NCBI RefSeq assembly: GCF_900115345.1 | Contig: NZ_FOWC01000015.1 | Location: 124,001-188,000 of the forward strand | Length of the DNA stretch: 64,000 nucleotides | Direction of reading: 5' to 3' | Origin: Amycolatopsis rubida | GTDB lineage: Bacteria; Actinomycetota; Actinomycetes; Mycobacteriales; Pseudonocardiaceae | In this document: piece after piece, positions 32,119 to 42,013 of the stretch | Layout: the number at the start of each line of letters is the position of its first letter | Numbering within the stretch: the stretch's first letter is position 1 | The notes under the pieces: model-generated | Told to the model about the DNA's origin: nothing | What the model saw: only the letters and a program-made list of their open reading frames with translations | Database searches by the model: none | Translations under genes and position numbers: made by a program

Positions 32119-32137
32119 GTTAGTAAAGTTCCTTAAC
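32119..32137 (-). promoter_or_regulatory. Palindromic operator upstream of csxA
   Basis: GTTAGTAAAGTTCCTTAAC, an AT-rich imperfect palindrome 36 nt before the csxA start in an otherwise GC-rich region. It resembles the ROK-family repressor sites (CsnR/NagC type, TTAGGAAA...TTTCCTAA) found before chitosanase and other secreted glycosidase genes of actinomycetes. Likely relieved by chito-oligosaccharides; the repressor gene is not in this window. Confidence 0.5.
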
Positions 32138-32222
32138 GATTGCCGGTGATAGTAGCCGCCCGGAGCATCCGGGGACAGACCTCGACGGGGTCTTTTCGCC
32201 CGATTTTCCCCGGCGGTTCCGC

Positions 32223-32597
32223 TTAGCGCGCGTCGACGTAGTACCAGCGCCCGCCCTCGCGGACGAACCGGCTGTTCTCGTGCTGCGAATCGTCGCGGCC
32301 CTGGTGGCGGTAGTGCGCGCGGAACTCGACCGTGCCCTCGTTCTGCAGCAGCGAGCCGCCGGTCCGGCCGAGGATCTCCAACCGGGTCCACTCCTGTGCG
32401 GGATCGAGCCGCAGCCGTTTCGGGCGGGTGTCCGGATGCCAGGTGTCGAGCAGGTAATCGGGCTCCCCGACGGCGAACGCGCAGTAGCGGGACCGCATCA
32501 GCCGTTCGGCCGTCGGGGCGTTCTGGTCGCCGCGGTGGAATCGGCCGCAGCAGTCGGCGTAGGGCTCGGGCAGCCCGCAGGGGCAGGGGTTCGTCAC
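32223..32597 (-). CDS. YchJ family (UPF0225) SEC-C protein
   Basis: Small cytoplasmic protein of 124 aa. The N-terminal SEC-C type zinc motif is CPCGLPEPYADCCGRFH (Cys5, 7, 16, 17 with His), followed by the NTF2-like YchJ domain: RLMRSRYCAFAVGEPDYLLDTWHP and GTVEFRAHYRHQ. The function of YchJ proteins is unknown; the metal motif resembles that of SecA, suggesting protein or nucleic-acid binding. Its ATG overlaps the stop of the DUF1801 gene by 4 bp, so the two are translated together. Confidence 0.88.
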   Translation of the reverse strand: MTNPCPCGLPEPYADCCGRFHRGDQNAPTAERLMRSRYCAFAVGEPDYLLDTWHPDTRPKRLRLDPAQEWTRLEILGRTGGSLLQNEGTVEFRAHYRHQGRDDSQHENSRFVREGGRWYYVDAR

Positions 32598-32944
32598 GCC
32601 GCTGATTCTGTCTCCAGTGCCAGGGCCTGCTGCACCCAGGCGGCGATCTGCTTGGCGTCGACGTCCTTCGCGCTGCGCAGTTTGACGTGCGCCATTTCGC
32701 GGGCGCTCGGTTCGAGGCCGCCGTCGATCAGCTGGCCGCGCCAGAAGGCGAGCGTCACGTATGAGCTGTACGCCTTCGCGAGGCAGACCGGGTTCCTGCC
32801 TGCCTTCCAGGTGGGCGCGCCGTGGTAGAGCGCGGCCGGGTGCGGCATCGCGTCGTCGAGCACGGGCAAGAGCGCGGCATAGACCTCGCGGAGCGCTTCA
32901 GGCTGCGCGGCGACGTACTCGGCGACGGTCGTGAACTTCGGCAT
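32594..32944 (-). CDS. DUF1801 domain protein
   Basis: Cytoplasmic protein of 116 aa (MPKFTTVAEYVAAQPEALRE) matching the DUF1801/YdhG fold: DAMPHPAALYHGAPTWKAGRNPVCLAKAY and YVTLAFWRGQLIDGG are the family's core. Members are small frataxin-like or phosphate-binding proteins with no settled function, and often sit in stress or SRPBCC operons. First of a two-gene unit with the YchJ gene. Upstream, 32997-33020 is unusually AT-rich and includes TTGACA on the minus strand (33001-33006), probably its promoter. Confidence 0.82.
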   Translation of the reverse strand: MPKFTTVAEYVAAQPEALREVYAALLPVLDDAMPHPAALYHGAPTWKAGRNPVCLAKAYSSYVTLAFWRGQLIDGGLEPSAREMAHVKLRSAKDVDAKQIAAWVQQALALETESAA

Positions 32945-33217
32945 GGCTTGTCCTCTCGGCTTTCTGATGCTGCCGAGCTTGCCAACCGATGCTTATTTTT
33001 GTCAAGACTAATTATTTTGTCGGTGGGCCGGGCTGCGACGACCAGATCCCGCATCGACGCCAGCTTTGCCAAGCGGCGGCCGCCTTCGCACGCCGGCGAT
33101 GTCCGCGAGGTGGCGGAACCAGGGATGCGCCGCCGTCTCGTGAAACCGCGCGGCGATCTCGGTCCGCGGAACCCTGTCGAAGCGGTTAGGCCAAGCTCGC
33201 GAGGTGACCCGCACGGC
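32945..33217. other. Gap between the DUF1801 and rnhA genes
   Basis: About 270 bp. The left part holds the AT-rich promoter region of the DUF1801 gene. A TTGTCGGTG at 33017-33025 on the plus strand copies the damage-promoter -35 element, but no matching -10 follows and no gene is behind it. A 68-codon minus-strand frame (33008-33214, with EIAARFHETAAHPWFRHLADI) has coding-like composition but no ribosome site and no family I recognise. Confidence 0.35.
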
Positions 33218-33697
33218 TCAGCCGCGGGCCCGGCGCACCCCGGCCGCGGCGGCTTCCTGCGATCCCTTGACCGCGAGCTTGTCCGCGCGCTCGTTCTCCG
33301 GGAGCCCGGCGTGGCCCTTGACCCACAGCCACTCGACCTCGTGCTGCTGGCAGGCGGTGTCGAGGCGCTGCCAGAGGTCGGCGTTCTTGACCGGCTGCTT
33401 CGCCTGCGTCTGCCAGCCGTTCTTCTTCCAGCGCGGCATCCACTGGAGGATGCCGTTGCGGACGTACGTGCTGTCGGTGTAGATCCGCACCACGGACGCG
33501 CGGGTGAGGCTTTCCAGCGCGCGGATCGGAGCCATCAGCTCCATGCGGTTGTTGGTGGTGACGGTGTCCTCGGCTCCGTACAGCTCGCGCTCGTGCTTGC
33601 CGTAGCGCAGCAGCGCGCCCCAGCCGCCCGGTCCGGGATTGCCGCTGCACGCGCCGTCGGTGTAGATCTCCACGGCTTGTTCCGTCTGCTCCGCCAC
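33218..33697 (-). CDS. rnhA: Ribonuclease HI
   Basis: Endonuclease that cuts the RNA strand of RNA-DNA hybrids. 159 aa from a GTG at 33697 (MAEQTEQAVEIYTDGACSG). All four metal-binding acids are in place: Asp in IYTDGACSGNPGPGGW, Glu in NNRMELMAPIRAL, Asp in RIYTDSTYVRNGI, and Asp in LPENERADKLA; KNADLWQRLD and VEWLWVKGHAG complete the E. coli-like type I fold, including the basic-handle region. Length is typical. A degenerate paralogue lies 4.8 kb away at 38039-38734. Confidence 0.95.
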   Translation of the reverse strand: MAEQTEQAVEIYTDGACSGNPGPGGWGALLRYGKHERELYGAEDTVTTNNRMELMAPIRALESLTRASVVRIYTDSTYVRNGILQWMPRWKKNGWQTQAKQPVKNADLWQRLDTACQQHEVEWLWVKGHAGLPENERADKLAVKGSQEAAAAGVRRARG

Positions 33698-33789
33698 CCG
33701 GGCGACCCTACCGTTCCCACGTGCTGGGAGCCGGAATGCCATGCCGGGGACGGTGTTGTGCGATGGACACTCACTGAAGGGATCCCGAT

Positions 33790-34575
33790 ATGGCCGTGGA
33801 GTTCGCGCAGGCGTGGCAGGACTGGAAAGCGGAGCGGGAAAAGACGCTGGCCGATCCGTACGGCTGGCTGGCGCTGGTGTCGCTCGACTGGCTGGAGGAT
33901 TCGCCGCGGACCTACCCCGGCCTGCCCGGCCGATGGTGGCAGGACGCCGAAGCCGCCTATGTCGATCCGGCTGGCGGACAGTTGCGGCACGAAGGCGCGT
34001 TGCTGACTGACGTCCACCGCTTCGAGCTGGTGAACAGCGGCGCGGGCACCCGGGTGACGGCTGGCTCGGTGGAAATCGAAATCGCGCGCCGGTCGGGTCA
34101 CTTGATCCGCGTTCACGACCCGAAAGCGCCTGTGCTGCAAGCCTTCCACGGCGTCCCCGCCTACGAACCCGACCCGGCGTGGGTCCTGACTGGCCGGTTC
34201 GAGCCGTTCGACGAGCCCCGGCCGACGACTGTGGGTGCGGTCGTGGAGGGACTGTCGCACGTCTACACGGCGCCGGGGCGGGTCGTCTTCGAACGTGACG
34301 GGGTCGAGTACACGCTTACTGCGTTCAACGGGAAGACTGGCGGGTACAGCATTCTTTTCACTGACGCGACCAGCGGGGTGACTACTTATGCCGCCAACCG
34401 TTCCTTGCCGGTCGCCGAGGCTGCCGAGGACGGGACGGTGATTTTGGACTTCAACCGGGCGGTGAATCTGCCTTGTGCGTTCACGGATTTCGCAACGTGC
34501 CCGTTGCCGCCGGAGGGGAATCACCTGCCGTTCGCGGTGGAGGCGGGGGAGAAGCTGCCTTACGAGCGGCAGTGA
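33790..34575 (+). CDS. DUF1684 domain protein
   Basis: Protein of 261 aa (MAVEFAQAWQDWKAEREKTL) matching DUF1684 throughout: PYGWLALVSLDWLED, RRSGHLIRVHDPKAPVLQAFHGVP, FERDGVEYTLTAF and VILDFNRAVNLPCAFTDFATCPLPPEGNHLPFAVEAGEK. The last segment, with its fixed NPPCAFT-like and CPLPPEGN motifs, is the most conserved in the family. No signal peptide, so cytoplasmic. Function unknown. It stands alone; a hairpin terminator follows at 34597-34620. Confidence 0.88.
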   Translation: MAVEFAQAWQDWKAEREKTLADPYGWLALVSLDWLEDSPRTYPGLPGRWWQDAEAAYVDPAGGQLRHEGALLTDVHRFELVNSGAGTRVTAGSVEIEIARRSGHLIRVHDPKAPVLQAFHGVPAYEPDPAWVLTGRFEPFDEPRPTTVGAVVEGLSHVYTAPGRVVFERDGVEYTLTAFNGKTGGYSILFTDATSGVTTYAANRSLPVAEAAEDGTVILDFNRAVNLPCAFTDFATCPLPPEGNHLPFAVEAGEKLPYERQ

Positions 34576-34596
34576 GGTCCGGCTGATCGCGCACGC

Positions 34597-34620
34597 GCGC
34601 CTCGGCGGGCGGCGAGGCGC
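34597..34620 (+). terminator. Hairpin terminator behind the DUF1684 gene
   Basis: GCGCCTCG (34597-34604) pairs with CGAGGCGC (34613-34620) around an 8-nt loop, 21 nt after the DUF1684 stop. No T-tract. Confidence 0.55.
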
Positions 34621-34935
34621 CAGCATGCCGCTCGCCGAGTCAGTCGCCTACCGCGTGGACGTAAGCACGCGATCGTCGAAGCACCGCTGCCATTGTCGAG
34701 GTCATCAGCCTGACCGGTCGATCGGACACGAGGCACTGCCTTCGTGATCGACGACTCCGGCAGTTAAGGGGAGTACCTGGCGCGCCTCGCCAGCGTTCAT
34801 GTCGTTCGACCTCACCGACGACCCGGACCTGGGGACGGGTGCGCAGATCGCCTGACCGTACCAGCGCCGATTCCGGCGACGTGACCGGCATTGCCGAGCT
34901 GGTCTCGAATCTGGGCGAGTGCATCGGCACCGCGA
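34621..34935. other. Gap without a recognisable gene
   Basis: About 315 bp between the DUF1684 terminator and the end of the amidohydrolase gene. No frame here shows the strong third-position GC bias of its neighbours or a family I know. Local base composition is slightly lower in GC. It may be the remains of a small gene; nothing else was seen. Confidence 0.4.
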
Positions 34936-35940
34936 TCACCGGAGGCTGAAAACGCGCTCCGCGTTGAGGCAGCCGACTTTGGCTCGCTGCGCGTCGGACA
35001 ACGGGGCGGACCGGAGAAAGGCCATGGCTTCAGCCGTGTCTTCGTAAGGCGCGTCAATGGCGAACATGATGTTGTCCTCCCCGATCGCGTCCAAGGCGAG
35101 TGCGAGGACGGCTGGGTCGTCGATGCCGCTGGTGGTGATGACGAAGTTGCGGCGGAAATACTCGCTCGGCGTGAGCCGGAGCTTCGGCATGGTCCCCGCG
35201 GCTCCGGGGACGCGAGCGGCGAAGGCATGGCGGTTGTCGATGCGCTTGAGCCAGTACGGGATGCCTTCGCCCAGGTGGCCGAGCACGACCGTGAGGCCTG
35301 GGTGGCGGTCGAACACGCCGCTCAGGATGAGCCGCATCGCGTGCAGGCCGGCTTCGGCCTGATAGCCCCAGACCGCGGCCTGCATTCCGTACGCGTCGTA
35401 CGGAGCAAGCATGCTCGGGAACCTCGGGTGCAAGTAGACGGGCGCCTTCGCCGCTTCGGCCGCTTCGAGCAGCGGGGCGAACTGCGGCTCGTCGAGGTAC
35501 CGGCCTTCGGTGTGGGAGTTGACCATGATTCCGTGCAGTCCGAGCGACCCCATGACCCGTTCGATCTCGTCCGCGGCGGCGGCCGGATCCTGCGGGGCCA
35601 CGGTCCCGAGAGCGCCGAACCGGCCGGGGCGTTGCCGCACTAGGTCAGCGAGGGCGTCGTTCACCACCCGGGCCAGCGGAACGGCGGCGGCCGCGGGGTA
35701 GGGCTGGACGCCGGGCGGGTTGATGCTGAGCACCGCCATCGCTTGTCCCGCAGCGTCCATGGCGGCGATTCGCCGCTCCAGGCCGGTGAGCGCCGACCGA
35801 AACGGTTCCCGGGCTTCGACCACGCGCATGAGGTCGACTTCGGCCCGGTCGCCGTGGAGGACGTCGAGACTGTGTGCGGTGCTGAGGAACTGCTCGGTGG
35901 CGACATGTTCCTCGACGGCGATGACCCGCGGCAGATTCAT
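34936..35940 (-). CDS. Amidohydrolase 2 family metal-dependent hydrolase (ACMSD-like)
   Basis: TIM-barrel hydrolase or decarboxylase of 334 aa. The ATG at 35940 (MNLPRVIAVEEHVATEQFL) is preceded by GGAGAC; the longer open frame upstream lacks a ribosome site. Family marks are VEEHVAT (first metal motif, with Glu-x-His as in ACMSD relatives), PVYLHPRFPS, VVLGHLGEGIPYWLKRIDNR (metal His) and FAIDAPYEDTAEAM, where Asp is the catalytic metal ligand. This subset includes gamma-resorcylate and salicylate decarboxylases and lactone hydrolases; the substrate is not clear here. It stands alone; a CTGTCCGGACAG palindrome lies 76 nt upstream of the start. Confidence 0.85.
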   Translation of the reverse strand: MNLPRVIAVEEHVATEQFLSTAHSLDVLHGDRAEVDLMRVVEAREPFRSALTGLERRIAAMDAAGQAMAVLSINPPGVQPYPAAAAVPLARVVNDALADLVRQRPGRFGALGTVAPQDPAAAADEIERVMGSLGLHGIMVNSHTEGRYLDEPQFAPLLEAAEAAKAPVYLHPRFPSMLAPYDAYGMQAAVWGYQAEAGLHAMRLILSGVFDRHPGLTVVLGHLGEGIPYWLKRIDNRHAFAARVPGAAGTMPKLRLTPSEYFRRNFVITTSGIDDPAVLALALDAIGEDNIMFAIDAPYEDTAEAMAFLRSAPLSDAQRAKVGCLNAERVFSLR

Positions 35941-36015
35941 GTCTCCATTGCAATGCTGGCTGCCGATCATGTCCAAGTCGCGTTCGGCATCGCACGATGC
36001 GGCCGAGGAATGAGT

Positions 36016-36063
36016 CTGTCCGGACAGTGCCCCGTTTTCCCTGTGCCGCAAGGAAAACAGGGC
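36016..36063 (-). promoter_or_regulatory. Palindrome and hairpin upstream of the amidohydrolase gene
   Basis: A perfect 12-bp palindrome CTGTCCGGACAG (36016-36027) is directly followed by an imperfect hairpin in which GTTTTCC (36033-36039) faces GGAAAAC (36052-36058). The palindrome has the size and symmetry of a dimeric repressor site (for example TetR type); part of it recurs as CTGTCCGGCA at 36068. No regulator gene is adjacent. Confidence 0.4.
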
Positions 36064-36187
36064 TTCCTGTCCGGCACCGGAGCGGCTGGTCACGAAGCGG
36101 ACGCAGAAGACCTCGGAGCAGTTCGCTGCCGTGAGATCCGCCGTTCGTATGCGCGGCGTGAGGCGCTGGCGCGGATCTGTTCAGGAC

Positions 36188-36445
36188 TCACGTACCGGCA
36201 GCGACACGACAGCCGCGGAACCACGCACCGCTGCCCTTGCCGGATTCCTCGAAGCGGATCACCGCTTTCGCGCCCGTCCGCGCGAGCGTCGGGGCGGGCG
36301 CGTCGCCGACCCAGCGGAAGCTCCCGCTCCCCGGCGTCGCGCCGTCGGCGGAAAAGCTTCCGGAGCGGTCGAAGCTGCGGCCTTCAGCAGGCCGATCGGA
36401 ATGCCTCCGCCGTAGCCGCTCGACCGGCGTGGGCAAGACAACTCC
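36188..36445 (-). other. Possible gene remnant beside the MBL-fold gene
   Basis: A minus-strand frame ending at 36188 reads RSFDRSGSFSADGATPGSGS followed by FRWVGDAPAPTLARTGAKAV and IRFEESGKGSGAW, with protein-like composition; an overlapping frame supplies SGYGGGIPIGLLKAA just before it. Joined by a frameshift they look like the C-terminal part of one protein that I cannot name. No start with a ribosome site was found. It lies in a ~500-bp gap otherwise without genes. Confidence 0.3.
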
Positions 36446-36447
36446 GA

Positions 36448-37125
36448 TCACCAGCCGCGTTCGCGCCACTCCGCCAGGTGCGGCCGCTGCTCGCCCAGCG
36501 TCGAGTCGTCCCCGTGCCCCGGGTAGAACCACGTATCGTCCGGCAGTTCGTCGAAAATCCGCGACGACACGTCGTCCAGCAGCGAGGCGAAGTCCTCCGG
36601 CGACGAAGTCTTCCCTACCCCGCCGGGGAACAGCGAATCCCCGGTGAACAAGTGCGGGTGGCCGGACGGATCCCGGTACAGCAGCGCGATCGACCCCGGC
36701 GTGTGGCCGCGCAGGTGGATCACCTCCAGCGTCACCGCGCCGACCTTCAGGGTGTCTCCGTGCTCGACCAGGAAGTCCGGGGGGACCGGCAGCGGTTCCG
36801 CGTCCAGCGGGTGCGCCGCGGTGTTCGCGCCGTTCGCTCCGGCGACCGCGCCCAGCGCCTGCCAGTGGTCGGGGTGCTGGTGGGTCGTCACGACGGTGCG
36901 CAGCGCGGGGCGGTCGGGGCCGTGGCCGATCAGGTCGGAGATGCGCTCCGGGTCGTTGGCCGCGTCGATCAGCAGCGCTTCGTTCTCCTCGCGGCACACG
37001 AGCAGGTACGCGTTGTTGTCCATCGGGCCAACGGAGAGCTTGGTGATGGCGAGCCCGTCCAGCGTCCGGCGGGCGGCGTCGCCGCCCGGTTCGACGTGTC
37101 CGGTGTAGGTGTCGGCGATGTTCAC
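36448..37125 (-). CDS. Metallo-beta-lactamase-fold hydrolase (glyoxalase II-like)
   Basis: Cytoplasmic binuclear metallohydrolase of 225 aa. The GTG at 37125 (MNIADTYTGHVEPGGDAARR) is preferred because GGTGGGGAC lies just upstream; a TTG 23 codons earlier has no such site and sits inside the promoter region of the divergent gene. Metal motif TTHQHPDHWQAL (H-x-H-x-D-H), the His in RGHTPGSIAL, the bridging Asp in LFTGDSLFPGG and the last His in WFYPGHGDDS are all present, as in glyoxalase II-like proteins of actinobacteria. Substrate probably a thioester or related ester. Divergent from the DUF1963 gene. Confidence 0.88.
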   Translation of the reverse strand: MNIADTYTGHVEPGGDAARRTLDGLAITKLSVGPMDNNAYLLVCREENEALLIDAANDPERISDLIGHGPDRPALRTVVTTHQHPDHWQALGAVAGANGANTAAHPLDAEPLPVPPDFLVEHGDTLKVGAVTLEVIHLRGHTPGSIALLYRDPSGHPHLFTGDSLFPGGVGKTSSPEDFASLLDDVSSRIFDELPDDTWFYPGHGDDSTLGEQRPHLAEWRERGW

Positions 37126-37174
37126 GAGTCCCCACCGTAGCGGGATCACCCCTGCGGTGGCCACACGGCCGTTT

Positions 37175-37197
37175 TTGTCGGTGCCTGCTGTCAAGAT
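37175..37197 (+). promoter_or_regulatory. Probable damage-type promoter of the DUF1963 gene
   Basis: TTGTCGGTG (37175-37183), an 8-nt spacer and CAAGAT (37192-37197) repeat the pattern seen before uvrA and uvrB, with one deviation from TANNNT (C instead of the first T). The predicted start of transcription coincides with the ATG at 37204, so the message would be leaderless. Confidence 0.5.
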
Positions 37198-37203
37198 CTC
37201 CCC

Positions 37204-38034
37204 ATGACCTCTTGGATCGACCCGCTCGCCAAGCTGGCGCGCGAGAACCTTCCGCCGGACGTGGCGCAGGCGTGGGAAACGGTGTTCCGGCCCGCGGTGC
37301 GGCTGAACACCCGCGGGAACGGCGTGCGCGTCGGCAGCCTCGGCGGCAACCCCGCGCTGCCCGCGGACGTGGAATGGCCAGTCTGGCGCGGCGAGCTGCC
37401 GATGAACTTCGTCGCGTCGGTGGACTGCGCGGCGCTGCCCCGAGTGCCCGGCGGTATCGAGCTGCCCGCTTCGGGTTCGTTGCTGTTCTTCTACTGCGAC
37501 GACTGGTTCCAGGCCGAGGGGCCGGTCGACCTGACTTCTCTCGGCGGGGTCGCGGTCGTCCCGGACGGCGCCGAGACCGCGGAACGGGCCGCGCCGGAGG
37601 GCGTCGAGGGCTATCCGCGGCTGGAGCTGTCCGGGGAAATCGCCGGCACCTTCCCGAACTCCCAGCAGGAGGTGCTGCGCCGCACGCTCGCCGGCGACGG
37701 GCTTCCGCTCTCCGATCCGGACAACTGGTCCGAGGAGTTCTTCGACCTGCTCCGGCAGTCCTCAGCCGCGCCCTACCACCAGATCGGCGGCTGTACCTGG
37801 CCGGTGCAGGGGCCGCCGGAGGACGAGGTCGCCGCGGCGGTCCTGCCGGAGGACGCGTCGGAGTCCGCTCTCGCCGGCGAAGCGCTGCGCTGGGCCCTGC
37901 TCGCCCAGATCGACAGCGACGGCGACGCGGGCCTCACGTGGGGCGACGCCGGCGTTCTGTACTGGCTGATCCGCGAGGACGACCTCGCCGAGGGCCGGTT
38001 CGACCGGGTCCGGTGCGTCATGCAGTCCGGTTGA
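37204..38034 (+). CDS. DUF1963 (YwqG-like) protein
   Basis: Cytoplasmic protein of 276 aa (MTSWIDPLAKLARENLPPDV) with the YwqG/DUF1963 layout: RVGSLGGNPALPADVEWPVW, MNFVASVDCAALPRV, LLFFYCDDWFQAEGP, HQIGGCTWPVQGP and LLAQIDSDGDAGLTWGDAGVLYWLI. YwqG proteins have no established role; the double-psi-like fold is thought to bind other proteins. Its promoter looks like the DNA-damage type of uvrA and uvrB. It is followed with a 4-bp gap by the convergent RNase H-like gene. Confidence 0.87.
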   Translation: MTSWIDPLAKLARENLPPDVAQAWETVFRPAVRLNTRGNGVRVGSLGGNPALPADVEWPVWRGELPMNFVASVDCAALPRVPGGIELPASGSLLFFYCDDWFQAEGPVDLTSLGGVAVVPDGAETAERAAPEGVEGYPRLELSGEIAGTFPNSQQEVLRRTLAGDGLPLSDPDNWSEEFFDLLRQSSAAPYHQIGGCTWPVQGPPEDEVAAAVLPEDASESALAGEALRWALLAQIDSDGDAGLTWGDAGVLYWLIREDDLAEGRFDRVRCVMQSG

Positions 38035-38038
38035 GTCC

Positions 38039-38734
38039 TCAGCCGCGCCGATTCCGTCGCAGCCATTCCGTCGTGCAGCAGTGCTCGCACGGTTCGAGTT
38101 CGCCAGGGAGCACCGACGCCCAGGCGATCCGGACGATCTCGTGGGTGTGGCGGCCCATCCGCTCCTGCCGCTGCTGGCCCCTGCGCAGCCAGTAGCAGCC
38201 GTCGTCGTTGTGGTAGGCGCTGCCGCCCGCCGTGCGGTAGCCGGTCGGCAGCACGCCGGCGTCGAGCTGGCGGCAGTCGGCGCAGTAGGCCTTCGTCATG
38301 CCGTGCCGGCATTCGCCGTCCTCCGGCTGCGCGGGCGGGCGTCCGGTGGGGCGGGCTGCCGTCGCGAGGCCGGCCAGTTCGGCGAGCTGGGTGCGGGCGG
38401 CCGGGTCCCCGGCTGCCCGCCAGGTGATCTTGTGCCGGGCAGCGCAGGCGCGGAGCCGGGGGACGAGGTCGTCGGGCCCCTGGCTGTCCAGCGCGGCGCG
38501 GAGATGCTCGCTGTCGCCGTAGAGGTGCACGCGGACCGGTCTTTTCAGGCTTTCGAGTGCTTCTACCGCGGCCGTCAGCGCCATCCGGGCGGCAGTCGTG
38601 TCCGCCGCCCCGCCGGTGAGGGTTTTCCGATGGTCGCCGTAGGCCAGCAGCGCGGACCAGCCGCCCGGTCCCGGGTGGTCGCCGCCTTTCCCCGCCGCGT
38701 AGATCCGCACGGCTCCGGCTTCGTCGCTCGCCAC
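38039..38734 (-). CDS. RNase HI-like protein with lost active site and Cys-rich C-terminus
   Basis: Protein of 231 aa from a GTG at 38734 (MASDEAGAVRIYAAGKGG). Residues 8-115 follow rnhA closely: PGPGGWSALLAYGDHRKTL, ALTAAVEALESLKRPVRVHLYGDSEHLRAALD. However, three of four catalytic acids are gone: the first Asp is Ala13 (IYAAG for IYTDG), the Glu is Ala52 (RMALTA for RMELMA), and the last Asp has no counterpart; only Asp74 (YGDS) stays. A second half absent from RNase H has zinc-ribbon-like clusters CRHGMTKAYCADC (about 145-157) and CEHCC near the end. It should still bind nucleic acid but not cut it. Composition is normal, so it is under selection rather than decaying. Confidence 0.8.
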   Translation of the reverse strand: MASDEAGAVRIYAAGKGGDHPGPGGWSALLAYGDHRKTLTGGAADTTAARMALTAAVEALESLKRPVRVHLYGDSEHLRAALDSQGPDDLVPRLRACAARHKITWRAAGDPAARTQLAELAGLATAARPTGRPPAQPEDGECRHGMTKAYCADCRQLDAGVLPTGYRTAGGSAYHNDDGCYWLRRGQQRQERMGRHTHEIVRIAWASVLPGELEPCEHCCTTEWLRRNRRG

Positions 38735-38985
38735 GCCCGGAACGTATCGGCAGGGGGCGGCACTTTTCGCGAAACCCGCCGGAAGGCGCTGCCCCGCGCC
38801 CGGTCCCGGGGGCCGTGCACCCGGGCCGGGCGGCCTGCGCCGACCTGTATCGTGGAACCGGGCCAGCCCGCGCATCCGCTCTGCCGCGCGGGGCCTCCGA
38901 CAGCGTCCGGCGACCCCGCCGCGGGCCGCTTCCCCCGGCCCCCGGAGAGCGGAAAAGCCCAGGCAGAACACGTGCGGTCCGGTTT
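38735..38985. other. GC-rich gap before the uvrA promoter
   Basis: About 250 bp between the divergent starts of the RNase H-like gene and the uvrA promoter. No open frame with a family match and no strong hairpin was seen; presumably the promoter region of the RNase H-like gene. Confidence 0.4.
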
Positions 38986-39008
38986 TTGTCGGTGGTCGTC
39001 CCTACCCT
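38986..39008 (+). promoter_or_regulatory. RecA-independent DNA-damage promoter of uvrA (PafBC-type)
   Basis: TTGTCGGTG (38986-38994), 8-nt spacer, TACCCT (39003-39008): identical in both boxes and spacing to the uvrB promoter 31.8 kb away. The predicted leader before the uvrA GTG is about 60 nt. Confidence 0.78.
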
Positions 39009-39074
39009 GGGCACGTCCGTCGGCACCGGATCTCCCGGCGGGCCACCGAGCAGAACGATGGAAGGGACGAAGGC

Positions 39075-41936
<2,862 letters not shown>

Positions 41937-41955
41937 TCCGCGGCGGAAATCTGTC

Positions 41956-42001
41956 GCAGCGAAGAGCCGCCCGGTCCCCGTGCCGGGCGGCTCTTCGCTG
42001 C
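41956..42001. terminator. 19-bp perfect hairpin between uvrA and the lipoprotein gene
   Basis: GCAGCGAAGAGCCGCCCGG (41956-41974) pairs perfectly with 41983-42001 around the 8-nt loop TCCCCGTG. It is 19 nt after the uvrA stop and 12 nt after the stop of the convergent gene, so it ends both transcripts. Confidence 0.85.
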
Positions 42002-42013
42002 GCGGCCGAAGGG

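Noticed and set aside
33017..33025. A further TTGTCGGTG element on the plus strand
   Set aside because: No TANNNT at the right distance (TGCGAC instead) and no gene downstream, so probably not a damage promoter.
33008..33214. A 68-codon minus-strand frame upstream of the DUF1801 gene
   Set aside because: Composition is protein-like in part, but no ribosome site, no family and overlap with an AT-rich promoter region; left as a note only.
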